Part shown: positions 36,246 to 48,901 of the stretch, in pieces
Numbering within the stretch: the stretch's first letter is position 1
Layout: every line of letters begins with the position of its first letter
Origin: Podarcis raffonei
Taxonomy: Eukaryota; Chordata; Lepidosauria; Squamata; Lacertidae
DNA: 64,000 nucleotides
Direction of reading: 5' to 3'
Assembly: GCF_027172205.1 (NCBI RefSeq)
Contig: NC_070614.1
Location: 33,904,001-33,968,000, forward strand
Made by a program: the position numbers and the translations under genes
Notes under the pieces: model-generated
Told to the model about the DNA's origin: nothing
Seen by the model: only the letters and a program-made list of their open reading frames with translations
Databases searched by the model: none

Positions 36246-36759
36246 AATTGTGCCTGGAAGAGTTTGGATGTGGAGCCAATCTGGTTCCTCCCCCTTCTTG
36301 ATTGGCCAGTTGGGATCTGCATGCCTATCCATGTTCCTCCGCTGGAACACATCACCTTTTACTGTAAACCACTCTCTGATCCCCTGATGAAAGGCAATAT
36401 ATTATAAATAAACTTATGTCATCTCCATATGAAAATTGGGATGTGGCAGATTTACCCCCACTCAACGATAGGAGCAGCATTGCAATGAATACTCTCCTAA
36501 CTCTACCATATTATCATGCTACTCAAGTAGTGACATTACTCCCATTACCCCACAGGTGGACATTAGGCCAATGTCTTTCCCACATTACCCAGTGGCTCTA
36601 GAATCCAGACATTAAGTATATGGAGAGACTGAGCTTAAACATACAGAAGAAGGCTCTTGTAAAGATTAAGTAGCGTTAATGAAGTTCAAGTGGTAAAAAT
36701 GCTTAAGAAAAAACTACATCCTATTTTAAAAACAGCAGCAGGAGCAACCATAATTCAAC
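36246..36759. other. Intergenic sequence, possible retroposon tail, otherwise nothing recognised
   Basis: Near 36370-36415 the text ACTGTAAACCACTCTCTGATC runs into an AATAAA-rich end, resembling squamate LINE/SINE tails. I see no coding potential. Confidence 0.4.
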
Positions 36760-37795
36760 TACAGTGGTACCTCAATTTACAAATGACTCAGGTTACAAAC
36801 GGTTCAGGTTACAGACTCCACTAACCTGGAAGAGTTACCTCAAGTTGAGAACTTTGCCCCAGGATGAGAACGGAAATTGTGTACCAGCAGCATAGTGGCA
36901 GCAGCAAGAGGCCCCATTAGCAGAAGCGCGCCTCTAGTTAAGAACAGTTTCAGGTTAAGAACTGACCTCCGGAACGAATTAAGTTCATAAATTGGATCCT
37001 CCTAACAGAGGGTCCATGTTGTGCTCGGCCCTGAAACTCTTCCCTAACCAGCTTGTGGGCAGGGCTTGCCCCACTCCAAGCCGGTGGTGCCACAGTTATG
37101 CCAATGGCCTTTAGCCAATCAGCGGAATGGCAAGATTGGGGGTTAGGGGTATCTATTTGGCAGCACAATGTAGGGACCTCCTTTTGCTTCACGCTGCCGA
37201 ACACCCGCCCACCCACCCGTTAATTAGGTCGTGTTTGGCCTTGCTTTGGACTTCGGTTGGTCACCTGTTTTTGGAATGGGGGCCAGGTAGGAATTTTTTC
37301 CAATGTGGCAGATTGGCTGTGGCCACTTGGTTTTCGCCTACCTCTTAGCAATCGTCACAACTTTGTAAGGTTTAGCGGTTAGGCATTGGTTTAGGGAAAT
37401 GTGGGAAGGAGAGGTGCGGCCATCATCTGTCCCTCCAATGAATAGTGTATTCCATTAAAGGAATCTGGGGGTCTGGATCTCATCTGAAGCCTGGAGAGGG
37501 GCTAGGGCCATGCCAGGACCCATGGGAACCCCAGGGGTGAGAACCAGTCAATATACACTGACGGAGATCCCCCTGCTGGTTGTTTACCCTTCCAGACTTC
37601 CTGTAGGGTGTGGCAGGAGCCAGATATAGTTTGATACCAATGCCTAAGCCAATACCAGTCATATTTGTGTATTTTAATAAAGTTGTGGCCAAAATTTGTC
37701 CATTAACATTTAAACTAAATTCTGTCTCCACTGTGTCTTTATTTCCATTCAGGATGGGTTTGGGGGCTCGAAGCACAACTAGAGGTACCACTGCA
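36760..37795. mobile_element. MITE (TACAGTGGTACCTC termini) split by a nested repeat
   Basis: The left end TACAGTGGTACCTC lies at 36760 and the inverted right end GAGGTACCACTGCA at 37782-37795. Internal MITE sequence (GGTTAAGAACTGACCTCCGG) stops at about 36991, where a copy of the repeat family described at 3290-3666 takes over until about 37780. Confidence 0.65.
36992..37780 (+). repeat. Interspersed repeat (family shared with 3290-3666 and 40133-40517) nested in a MITE
   Basis: Shares TTAGGCATTGG, TATTCCATTAAAGGAATCTGG-like text, TGCCTAAGCCAATACC and AATAAAGTTGTGGCC with the other copies. It is probably a terminal-repeat segment of the DIRS/Ngaro-like family seen at 2723. It is broken, and its complete boundaries are uncertain. 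Confidence 0.6.
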
Positions 37796-38508
37796 GTGTT
37801 AACAAATATAATTGTAATGGTGCATGCCAATCTGAACTTCTTCTGTAGTTTATACAGAAGACACTCAATGAACGATCTTGAACCTGGTACTTGTCTTTAT
37901 CCTAATCATGACCAGGAAGTTATAACTAAGTATCTGGACCTCTTAATACCTGCAGTACAGATCAGCACACTAATCCTCTGTTATCAGTAAAGTTTCCCGT
38001 AGGAAAGAATGGAGTTTTGCACAGACAATGAAACCTTCCTAAAGTAAAATCATGATTCAGGAAACATACAGATAACCAAGATTTATTCTCAGTTACTGAA
38101 TGTATCTGCACTGGTTCTATATAGATTACAAATTCTATTTTCATGGTTGTTTTCTTGCTATGTGTATAGCAGAGCAGGAATGAAAAACAAATGAATAAAA
38201 CCTGGTTTGAGTAATTTCAATATTCATGCTGAGGCCAGTGTCTCTGAAGCAGCTAAAGTCTTAAAAGATTTCACAACAGCCTTCTTCTTTTTTCATTGTA
38301 TGTGTATATGTTTGCATTTAAGCTGTGCCAACTCCCCATATAAATATATGTATACTTTTAGATAGTGACAAGATCATGGGTGACTTGCAAACTTTCACAT
38401 GTAATTTGATTCATTATTTATTTATCATAGCTAGTTGTTGTTGTTGTTGTTATTGTTGTTGAAACACCACTTAACAGCAAACAGCAAAGACTCAGAAATA
38501 TGCATTCT
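37796..38508. other. 3' flank of V2R-F, partly duplicated downstream of V2R-G
   Basis: From about 38095 the sequence is collinear with 47487 onward (TTCTATTTTCATGGTTG, then ATTCATGCTGAGGCCAG), marking one edge of the F/G duplication unit. It contains a short (GTT)n run near 38433-38460 and no gene. Confidence 0.6.
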
Positions 38509-41500
38509 TCAAGGCTTCCTTCTTATTAGCTGTTCCCGGTTGTTCAGCTCAGGTCTCAGCAAAATAATGTAGCATTTGGGGGAAAAGATGCAACCCAGCA
38601 ACCCAGCACTGGAGGCTAAGATAGAAAAGATCTCCACTGCTACCATGTACTTCCCCTTAGTGCTCAGGTAGGATGGAATAAAGGATAACCAAACACTGCA
38701 AAAAAGTAACATACTGAAAGTGATAAACTTGGCTTCGTTGAAACTGTCAGGCAACCTTCTGGCAAGGAAAGCCACAGTAAAGCTCACAAAAGCCAGGAGC
38801 CCCATGTAGCCCAGAACACAGTAAAACATAGTCACCGATCCCTCATTACATTCTAGTACAATTTGTTCAGTCCATGAGTGCATGTCAACATCTGGGAATG
38901 GAGGATTGGCTACCAGCCACGTGATGCAGAGTCCTACTTGAACAAAGGAGCAGGAAAACACAATGGTGTTTGCCAGTCCTTTCCCCACCCATTTCCTCAT
39001 CCTGGATCCTGGTTTGGTGGCCAGGAAAGCCAGAACTACTGTGATGGTTTTTGCCAACACACAAGAAACAGCCACTGAGAAGATGATGCCAAAAGCAGTT
39101 TGCCGGAAGAAACATGTCACAATGTGAGTCTTGCCAATAAATAGCAGAGCACTCAGGAAACAGAGCAGAAGTGAAACGAGAAGGGTGTAGGTGAGGTTCC
39201 GGTTGTTGGCTTTGACAATGGGAGTATCCTTCCACTTCACAAATATTCCCAGCACCAAAGCTGTGATCAAAAAAAGGCAAAGAGCAAAAGAGGCTAAGAT
39301 GATCCCCAAAGGTTCTCCAAAAGTCAAGTAGCTGATTCGCTTGGGAATGCATAGCTCCTGATTTTTATTTGGAAAAGTTTCATCTGTGCATTCATAACAG
39401 TCGCTCAGGTCTGAAAAATAAAGGTGTGCTCTCACTCTCAGATATGTGTACTAAATTTATTCAACATGCCATAACATCTCCTCTTGCGTAGATACAAGGG
39501 ATATATTAGTCATTTGTATTCCACCTTTCAATTTAAAAAATGTTAAGACAGATACAAGCAAAACATGGGAAACAATTAATTAGCTTCTTATTGAAATGAA
39601 TGTTACTATTTTGCACTTTGAGTTTGACATTTCTTTTCAATTAAAGTATCTGAAGACTTTAAACAAAATGATAGCTTTTGCAAATTGCAATGACTCATCA
39701 TTTTACTGATGGTGTTCAAAACAAAAGTTAAAAGTAAAACTGAATATGCAACACTGAACAGTCCTCAAATATCATCAGAATTATCTTTTTCTTTAATTTT
39801 CTATCCAGAGTTACCAAATCATTCTATTAAAGAAAGATTTGTATGGAACTTGTAAATTAGGGCTGCCAAACGTCTGGGTTTTCCCTATGTATGGCAACCC
39901 AATGTAAATACCAAAGAAAAGCAACCCCAGAATTCATGTTTTGCCAAATTACATCCATTCTAGGTAGAATGTATTTCTTACCCTCACGGTCTGAAATCTT
40001 CCCTTCTGGACACGGAATGCAATCATAGCAGCAAAATGGTTTCCCCTCCTTCACTTTCTTGCTAAAACCAGGATGGCAGCTGTCAGTACAAACTGAGAGT
40101 GGACGAGTCTAAGAAGGCAAATGAAAGAGAATTGTGTTGGTTAGGCATTGTTTGACCTTGTGTGGGGGAGGGGAGGTGTGGCCATCACCTGCCCCTCCAT
40201 GCTTAAAGGTATCCTGTTAAAGGAATCTGGGGGTGTTGATCTTGTCCGAAGCCCAGTCAGGGGCTAGGGCCATGACACAACCCAGATGGGAACACTAGGG
40301 GGAGCTCCCCCTTCCGGTAGTTTACCTTTACCAGACTTTCTGTGCAGTGGGCAGGAGTCAGATATAGTCAGGTCCAATCAATGCCTAAGCCGATATCACT
40401 TATATTCTGTAATTCAATAAAGTTCTGCCCAAATTTGCCCAGTAACATAAACCTAATATCCATGTCCTTGTGTGAGTTATTTCCCAACGAGGGGGTGGCT
40501 GCGGGGTCTCGACATGCAATAGCAGTTTTGAAAACAATGCGCTTTGGTAAGCCCAGAAAAGATTGTTAAGTTCTGAGCTGATAAAAACACTAATGCACTA
40601 TTTCTTTGATTATATTTCTATGCAGCTTTTCATTCAAATGAATCCGAAAGTGGCTTACAAACAAACAACAACAACAACATGATAGAACACCGATGCAGCA
40701 TAAATCATATAGAATAATTAACATATCATTAGTGAAACCATCCAGAAAAGACTTAACAAAGCAACAACTAAAAAAATAAGCTGAACATCATAATTAAAGG
40801 AAAAGTCGTATTGTATGATTAACTAATCAATACAGCATCTGAAAACCATACTAACAATATTACCAAATAGCAACCAAATAATAAACTAAGCACTGCTAAG
40901 TTCATACACACTCTCCATACCATCAGGACTCATAATCTTTCACCCTATTCATCTCATTAAGATACACATAACACCCATGGCAGCAACTCTCTTCTGAAGG
41001 CTTCTTCTGCTGGAGCAGAAGAACCACAGGTGATGGCCAACACAGAATCTCTCTCCATTTAAGGTTCTTCCTCTGGGAATAGCTCCCTTATGAAGGCTCC
41101 TAGGGCTGGAGAATTCAAAATGGTATTTGATATAATTACCAGAGGTGCAAATTTGTTCTCTTGCAACAAAAACACCAAAGTGTCTTTCACACCTTAAAGA
41201 TGAACAAATGTATTTGAGCACAAACTTTTGTGGACTACAGCTTATTTCACAAGATGCTAGAATGGTTATCACAAGTTGCTGGAGGCTGGGGAATTATAAA
41301 TTGTTACTTCAGAGATAAATGAAATCCAGAAAACTCCCAAGAAATTCACATTGCACAGAAGGACAGCAGCCATATAGGGATCAAAGCTCAGTTCCTCAAC
41401 TGCTAACAGCAGCAATTTACCTGGTTAAACCAGCTGTGCCAAATTATGACATCCTCATTGATAGTGAACACTTGGTTTGGAAGAGCCTCAGGATCTAACT

Positions 41501-44500
41501 GGCCAATTTTCTGTTTAGTTTGGTTTGACGAAAAAATCCAGTTGATCACATCAAATCTAGCCACTAGCTCCCCATTCTTGTCAAAGGAAACTGTGTCCCC
41601 AGCACTGTTGTTAAATGAGACAGTTCTCAGGGAATGATGGACCTAAATTGAAAAGGGAAAGAGTAGATTGGGAGAAATGCTGTTACGTATCTTCATTGCA
41701 AATTCATACATGATTATCTAAGACTATGTCCAGGGGCAGACTTCAGTAATATGGCACCCTGGGCAAGGACAAAATTTGGTGCCCCCAAAATATTTCTTGT
41801 TTTTACAATAATTCATTTTTATTCATTATTATTTTGTGCCCCCATCGGCTTGCTGCTGTGTGTGGGAACTGCCTGCACTGCCCTAAATCCAGTGCTGCTA
41901 TTTCTCTTTGAACTAAGTAAAATTGGCCTCTCTATGTATAGTTTTGATCATCTCATACCTAACTGATCACTGTGCTTTGTTTGGGATTGGGCTTCTGCTC
42001 CTAGCTAAGGTTTTCTCATAGTCTTCTATTAGAAGCAGCTCTGAAGTAGTGAACCCAACAAAACTAGGGGTTCGATCCTATGGATGGTTTATTTATATAC
42101 CCCTTTTGGCCAAAATGTAAAATGGACCCCTTTTGATGATAAATATTGGAACCCAACTCAATTTTGCTATAGGCAGTTGCCCATATCAACTCCATAGCAA
42201 ACAACCGAAACAGTTGGGTTCCTTCAGCAACAAATGAAACTATTTTCCAATTTAATCAGGAATAGCTTGGTTCTCAAGTTCCATTGAGTTCCCGATGAAA
42301 AAAAGCCCTGTGCAGACATACATACTGTACTGTGCTTATGTTACCCACAGAGATAATGGAGACAAATAATTTAATTGTAGAGAGTAGAAAGAGGGTGAAA
42401 ACGTGAACACTGATACAGTTTGGGGAGACATTTAGTACATGGATGAAGGTGTAGTTTCACCCCCCAAAAATGTGCACTGCCATATGAGGATGTTAAGCAT
42501 TTTGTTTTTATTATTACATTTATACTCCACCCTTCCTCCCAAAGGAGCCCAAGTTGGCAAAGAATTCCTACATTACCTGCCATGGACGTAGATTCTGAAG
42601 CTTCAGTCTCCCTCCATTCACCAGCCCCATGTATTTGAATCTAGAGGAGGACATGGCATGCAAAGCATGGGCCACAGCATAGATAGCATTGTAGATGCTG
42701 TAGCTGTGGCCAATCATACTCATTTCAAAAAATGGTGCTGTAAGGCTCTCCAGCTTCTCTTCCTCAGTGCAAATGTCCCCTTCTACCACATCCATATCTT
42801 GATGCAGAAATACACAGCCGAAGGCATTTTGCCAGAAGTCCCTGATGAAACCATCTCCTGCCGTGTTAGAGGGTTTTCTGCTCTCAACAAATTGGTGAAA
42901 ACGTGGGAGATTACTGGAGTGAATTTGTAAGGATATGGCTCCAGGGAAAATTTGCATATCCCAATCCTTCTGAAAAACAAATGAAGTGAGCTCCACCTGG
43001 GCTGTTCTAATCCACACTTTGCCTTTTGGATAATCTGACACCTGCTTTTCTTCTGATAAAAATGGGAAAAATCTAAAAAATGCCATGGAATAAGACGGTC
43101 CATATGCCAGCATAGCACTGGCTTTGCTGGCCATCACCTTGACATATATTTTTGCCCCATGGGCAAGAATCTCTTTAACATTGGGGACAAAAGTTAGTGT
43201 GGGGATTCTTACTATGAAATCAAAACAGATGCCATTCTGGGAAAACATTGGAACCACAGTTTGCACAAATCTTTCTCCTTCAGTAGTATCCATGACAACA
43301 ACCCCAACCCATGTCCATTTGAAATGCAGAAGCAAAGACAGAATCCCCTCATACTGAATGGTTTCCTTCGGAATCATCTGATAGAATGGGAGGCCTGGTG
43401 TTTTATCATTCATCACCGGGGCAGGGCTATATACTAGCTAAAAGAAGATTTAAGAGAGAAGGAAATGAAGATAATATATATATATATAAAGTAAGTATAC
43501 AATTGTTATGGGCCTTTCCAGTGTTCTGAACCATTTGCTTTCTTTATAACAGCAATCATCATCATTGTTGTTGCTTGAATTTATCAGTCACTTTATCTAA
43601 TAAAAAGTCACAAAGTGACTTGCACAGAAAAAATATGTCACATAAAATAAATTTAATACATAACAATTTAAGTTAATAAACAATACAATACTTAAAATGT
43701 TCATTTAGTAACATATTAACAAGTAGAAGTCCTACCCACCCCACTTAAATGTAAGCACTAGAACAAAACCAAGAGCAAATAATGTATTTGTATATGTATT
43801 TGTATTTGTATATGTATTTGTTCTTGTATTTTTCAGATTGAGAGTATATAAATGTTCTATATTGTTAAAATGGGGGGGTGAATAAAAAAAATTATGAAGA
43901 AAATAAAAATAAAAGGTAACCGCTACTACCGTTGGAGGCAACATTAATGAACAAAAGTCCGAGGTCAGCAAAGTGGACTTGAGGACTAAAGACAGACAAG
44001 GATGGTGCTAGGCCGCTCACACTAGGGACAGTATTCCCCACATATGATTTCACCACTGAAAAATCACATTCTCATAGGGCTCCACACTTCCATCAGGTGG
44101 GGATCACATAGAAGCAACTCTGATGAAGACCACTAGGTCTAATCTTGCAAAACAACTGCTGTATTGGCAGCACACTTTTGAAATACCCCTGCTTCATCGG
44201 GCTGATGGAAGTATTGGAATGGGGATTACTCAGCTCATAATGCCAATTCATTAAACATTACATTTCTTCCATCATTATGTGTATATATTCCCTCTAGCAT
44301 TGGAGGCAGTATACTACTGGATACCAGTTGCTGAGGATCATGTTCATTCATTAACAGCTACATTACTCTTAAGCAGGGGTCCTCAAACTTTTTACACAGG
44401 TGCCTAGTTCACTGTACCTCAGACACTGTTGGGGGCCAGACGATAGTTTGAAAAAAATATGAATGAATTCCTATGTACACTGCACATATTTTATTTGTAG

Positions 44501-45791
44501 TGCACAAAAAACAGGAAAATCAATACAATTTTTAAAATGAAGAACGACTTTAATCAACATGAACTTATAAGTATTTCAATGGGAAGTATGGGCCTGGTTT
44601 TGGCAAATGAGATGGTCAATATCCGGTTCCATATTTATCACTGCTAGTCGTAGCAAGTGATGCAAGTGTTCATCAGTTAGTCTGGATCTGGCTCTGGCTG
44701 GAGATTTCAGATGTTTCATTCGGGGAAAAGTCTGTTCACAGACATAGGTGTACCCATAAACATCTTACCTGGGGCATCTTGTAGATATCCAAGATATTTG
44801 CCACATGAAGGGAGGTTTCAGAGTCCAGTCCTCCAATGACAGCTATTAGGTTATTCGGGGTGTAACATACATAGTTAGGGAAATATCTCTCCAATGTGGA
44901 CATGAGTAACATGGTGGCATGATAGGTCCTCATTGCAGTAAAATGACTGTCATAGATGTCGAAACCCAAAGTGACATTGGGTAAGAGCTGAGGGTTATCA
45001 TTGATCTCCTTTACTGCAAATTCCAAGGCCAAGATATGCTGGTAATTTTTAGGTACTACTCTAAAACAAGAGTTACATTCTGCATTAGAATAGATACATT
45101 ACAATGACAGTATGCAGAATTTCACATTTTGATGAACGCTATCAGTTGTTTAACACCATCAGTGTTAAAACTTGGAATTCCGGATAAGGTTGTGATAATT
45201 TACTTACGTAGAGAAGGCTCTACTGTAATCTATATGATTCAAAATAGCTTGGAAACACTATTTTGCACTCCCTTACACATAAACACTGTTTCTAATTATA
45301 TGTCTAATTATGTTATAATCCTACAGTATGTACATTCATATGAATAACCTTCTTATTATATACTATAATAAGGGTAGAGTGTGATAATAAACACACAGGG
45401 TTACTGTGATAATAAAAGGGGGAGGGAAAGAATCATATTGAGCTCCTTGGAGAAGTAAGTAAGTAAGTAAGTAAGTAACGTTTCTAGGACTGATCTCATC
45501 ACACTATGACATTTCTTACTCTGCACAAATGAAGAAAGTGGAAAAAATAAAAATAAAAAAATCTTACATCAACTCTTCAGCTGATACTGGAGGTGGTATT
45601 TCAGTGAACGATATTGAGCTGGACACGATGAAACTTTGAGAGGCAATGACACCAATGATGAGGTCTCCTTTCTGATGGTATTTGTGCAGTGGACTGTGTG
45701 GATACTGGACCCTGCATTTAACGGGAGCCTTGCATGCCATATGAGGAAGCCGAATGAGCAGCAACACCACAAGGACCATCATTCTCAGCAC
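38509..45791 (-). CDS. Vomeronasal type-2 receptor, complete six-exon gene (V2R-F)
   Basis: Exons are 45791-45568, 45060-44769, 43437-42577, 41642-41421, 40108-39982 and 39410-38509 (224, 292, 861, 222, 127 and 902 nt; 2628 nt, 875 residues). Phases are 2, 0, 0, 0, 1 and all junctions are GT/AG. The signal peptide is [21 protein letters not shown] (a second Met lies three codons later). The ligand-binding domain includes [19 protein letters not shown] and [15 protein letters not shown]. The cysteine-rich exon 5 has [18 protein letters not shown]. Exon 6 has seven membrane segments and ends [14 protein letters not shown]. The exon 6 reading frame continues upstream of its acceptor into the intron, so the apparent Met at 39435 is not a start. 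It belongs with V2R-G to a subfamily distinct from A, B and E. Confidence 0.95.
40133..40517 (+). repeat. 385-bp interspersed repeat inserted in intron 4 of V2R-F
   Basis: The empty site survives in V2R-G (AAGAGAATAGCAG near 50952-50964). Here the insert is flanked by AAT on both sides. It starts TGTGTTGGTTAGGC and ends GGGGTCTCGACATGC. It shares landmarks with the copies at 3290-3666 and 36992-37780. Confidence 0.8.
40740..41263. other. Segment of intron 4 present in V2R-F but absent from V2R-G
   Basis: V2R-G passes from GTGAAACCATC directly to GGTTATCACAAGTTGC. The extra F sequence includes an amniote-type retroposon piece near 41160-41263 (CACCTTAAAGATGAACAAAT, TTGTGGACTACAGC). It could be an insertion in F or a deletion in G. 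Confidence 0.55.
44374..44749 (+). mobile_element. hAT DNA transposon fragment beside exon 2 of V2R-F
   Basis: Begins with the hAT terminal sequence CAGGGGTCCTCAAACTTTTT and continues with CTGTACCTCAGACACTGTT and GGGCCAGACGATAGTTTGAA, typical of this family. The right terminal repeat is missing; similarity ends about 20 bp from the exon 2 donor. V2R-G has unrelated intron sequence between the same flanks (54825-55190), so the insertion came with a local replacement. Confidence 0.8.
45453..45478. repeat. (AAGT)n microsatellite near exon 1 of V2R-F
   Basis: Tetranucleotide run in intron 1. The orthologous run in V2R-G (57452-57489) is longer and has one interruption. Confidence 0.9.
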
Positions 45792-46697
45792 AAGTGCAAA
45801 TACTCATTCTATATGCAGATTCGCTTATTTCCATCTACAGAAACGCCACGTGTGCCACCATTATTACAATGGCCTGATGAACTTGAAATCTAAATCTCAA
45901 AATACACTGTATATATATCTATACATCCCTTCTTAATCACTAGACCTGTCTCTGAATACTAGAAATTATTTTTTTGACATTTAGCAGACTGTGTTATGAG
46001 TGGAAACTACAGCTCCCCAAGGGTTTTTGAAAGACAACAAAAATAATTATAGGTCTTTAACTGCAGGGTATGATAATCATCAAATTAAAGTTAGAGCCAT
46101 TCTGGTGATTTTCAGGGAGGAGGGGGGATGTTTCCGACATCAGAACAAAAGCTTTCATTTTTATACTTGACAGGGTGTTGAAAGGCGCTTGGGGTTTGAA
46201 TGACCTATCAAGAGTAAAGGCTACCACAAGTAGATGAATTAACATCTGATAATAAGATAGGCCTGCTTTTGAATTTGAGGCTGACAATGTGAATGCTTTG
46301 AACCCTTGCTTGACAGTTAGGCACTGCAACACCCCCCTACTCAGTAATAATTAGTGATGTCATTGACATCCTCCCCAATATGGTTCAATATACAAATTTA
46401 TCCAGCATGTTTTAATAATGATGGCCCTCATGCTCAGAATGTTAGCATGAAACTGTGAGCATGCAGTGTTGTTGATCAGTAGAGCAGATGTACAAAAAGA
46501 CAATAATGTAAAGTGTTAAGTGTGTACTCTGAAAGAATCCTTCTACATCACTGAGCATGTAAACAGCCACATTCTAGAGTGATTGAGAGAAAAATCCCCC
46601 TCCGTGCTATGCGAGCCTTGGGCATGTGAACGCAACATGTGCTCGCTCTGGAGGGCATTCATTCAAAGCCTTTGAAGTGCTCATAAAGAAAGTATGA
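45792..46697 (-). other. Upstream region of V2R-F, collinear with that of V2R-G
   Basis: Aligns with 57796-58700 (for example AAGTTAGAGCCATTCTGG and TGCTTTGAACCCTTGCTTGAC). It is likely to include the promoter, but I cannot point to a convincing core element. Confidence 0.5.
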
Positions 46698-46848
46698 TAA
46701 AAAAGGCCACTGAAGATGAGCTCTCCTGGTTGAAAGTACTAGTGATGAATGGGGTGGGGAGCCCACATTCTGCAGATATCAAAACAGGTTTGCACACCAT
46801 GTGTGGAATCAGCAACAGCACATATCACTATTATCCCTATCCTGAACA
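46698..46848 (-). pseudogene. Relic of a V2R exon 1
   Basis: Minus-strand translation shows THGVQTCFDI, PHPIHH, YFQPGELIFSGL, which lines up with [27 protein letters not shown] of V2R exon 1. It has an internal stop and no start or donor. No exon 2-6 lies with it. It marks an older receptor gene at this place, upstream of V2R-F. Confidence 0.75.
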
Positions 46849-47195
46849 GAAATCTTACATCTGACTGAAGAGTCTTCTATTCACCTCTACTGCATGCTTT
46901 CTCTGTTTCTAGGTTTCTGATTCAAATAGTAATGGGTTATATATGCCTTATTTTTCAATGTCTGAGTACTCCACAGGTAAATTAGCAGGTTGCCCAATTC
47001 ATTGTAGTTGTTCTAATAATCACACATTACTTAACACAAAGTTGTGTATTCCCTGTAATCCTGCTGAATAATGTTTGCCACATCTTCAGTAATTGGATAG
47101 TCTTGAATCATTGCAAGGAATGCAGCTAAACACTTGGTTCTGGGGCAAGAGATAATAAATATATTATTTTGTGACAGAACTGCCACATATGAAGA

Positions 47196-47452
47196 TACAA
47201 TTGCATCTCAGCTCCTGAACACCTTGGGAGTCGAACGTGCTGGCTCCCCAACGATCAAAAACTGGAAGTGAGTGTTACGGTTTTCGAACATTCTTTTGGA
47301 ATCCGAATGTCTGATGGGGCTTCCGCAGCTTCTGATTGGCTGCAGGAGTTCCCTGCAGCCAATCAGAAGCCACACTTTGGAAGTTGAACATTTTGGAAGT
47401 TGAAAGGACTTCCAGAACAGATTTTATTCAACTTCCGAGGTACGACTGTACA
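47196..47452. mobile_element. TA-flanked MITE with a perfect internal hairpin
   Basis: The right end CTTCCGAGGTACGACTGTA and the degraded left end TACAATTGCATCTCAG are inverted. Internal GTCGAACG and GAAGTTGAA motifs are typical of this palindromic family. The arms 47328-47346 and 47352-47370 are perfectly complementary (19 bp) around a 5-nt loop. Confidence 0.7.
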
Positions 47453-47670
47453 TTAATATTTTTTATTCCGGAGTCTACAATCTTTTTAAATTACTGAATT
47501 TATTTTCACTGGCTCTATATGGCTTAGAAATTCTATTTTCATGGTTGTTTTCCTGCTATGTGTATAGCAGAGCTGGAACGAAGAACCAGTGAATAAAACC
47601 TGGTTTGAATATTTCAACATTCATGCTGAGGCCAGTGTCTCTGGAGCAGCTAAAGTTTTAATAGATTTCA

Positions 47671-48901
47671 GTTTCTGGTTATGTCACAAGTCAATGGCGA
47701 TAGCTCCCCACTGCCCTCCACAGGCAGCAGGAAGGTTCAGGCAGGGGAACGCCTGGATTTATGAGGCAAAAATCCCAGCAATGTTCCCCAATGGGGTCTG
47801 GGGAGCTCGCTGCTTCCCACTGTGCTGCTCAAGCCTGTGTCTGCCAACTTGAAAGAAAGAGTGGGTGTGACCTGGGAGTCTGCCCCTGCCAGGTACGAGC
47901 CTCTGTCTCCAGCATGATTTGTGGTTGGTTCCTCCTTAATCTGGAATATTGTTGTTTAATCAAGAGGTGCTCCTGGACTGACATGATAATGGGCTGCAAT
48001 CAAGCAGCTGCCAAAAGGACTGGGCTTGGCTCTTTGAAGGCATTTGAATGTTTATTTCTGAAGCTTGACTAGCCTCACAACAGCCAGGGAAGGAGGCGGG
48101 GGGACAAGGTGTTTTTTGCTTTCATATGGTTTTCAAATGCTCTTTTTTCTTGTCCTCCCCTATAAAATGAAAGAGATGTGTGAACCTGTAGCTATGTTAT
48201 TCTGGCTGCTACCATGGAAAAGAGGGGAGAGGCTTTTGATTTATGCTCAACAAGGAATTTAACAAGGTTTTATTATGCCCTTCCCCCTCGACCAAGGTTG
48301 AATGGACTTTATTGAAAATTATATTTGGATTGGAGCAGGAGTGTGAAGGAACAATGCAGAGCAAGAAGATTGAATGGCTGCTGAATAAGTCTGTCAAGAG
48401 GCTGAATTTGAGAAAAGATTTTGCTTTTAACTGTGTGCCAAGAAAGAACTCCACAGTGGAATTTTAATGGCGGAGAGTGGGCATGAACATGGACATGGAC
48501 ATGTAAACAGCAGAAGGCATGGAATGTGACCTTGTCCCATCTAGATAAGCACTGCAAAGAACTGAACAATGGAAGATTGCTTCTTCCAGCACACCAGGTC
48601 TGAAACAACAACGTATGTGAAGGACTACACAGATGAAATGGATTTTTTTATTTAAAAGATGTAACAAAGGCACTGTTTGTCAGGAGGGAAAATAATGTGG
48701 TCAGCTGGAAGAATGGATTAACAACAAGTGAAGGATCAATTGGACATTAAATAAGAGATGATGCGGCTAAGGGAGGAAATTATTGACTTATGTTTGCAAC
48801 AGGAGGAGGAGACCTGATTTTGAGAAATTATATTAAATTAAAGTAATTTGGTTTGATTTGAAATAATTTAGAAAATTAATTAAAAAATTTTTTAAAAAAT
48901 C
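47671..48901 (+). mobile_element. Non-coding LINE-type retroposon of 1.23 kb with 13-bp target duplication
   Basis: It lies between TTAATAGATTTCA (47658-47670) and TTAATAAATTTCA (48902-48914), one mismatch. The V2R-F flank near 38262-38280 gives the empty site. The 5' part is GC-rich and the 3' end A/T-rich (ATTAAAAAATTTTTTAAAAAATC). No RT or endonuclease frame is visible. The long target duplication points to L1-type target-primed insertion; the family is unknown. Confidence 0.75.

Noticed and set aside
38509-39435. Apparent intronless GPCR ORF starting MRAHLYFSD (also at 49160-50086, and 60100-61041 starting MLHVLEY)
   Set aside because: The first codons are intron; a consensus acceptor at 39410/39411 and the phase show it is exon 6 of a V2R.
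41733-42200. Intron 3 block with TGGTGCCCCCAAAATATTT, also at 51668-52130, considered as a transposon
   Set aside because: Present in both F and G at the same place; no terminal repeats or target duplication could be defined.
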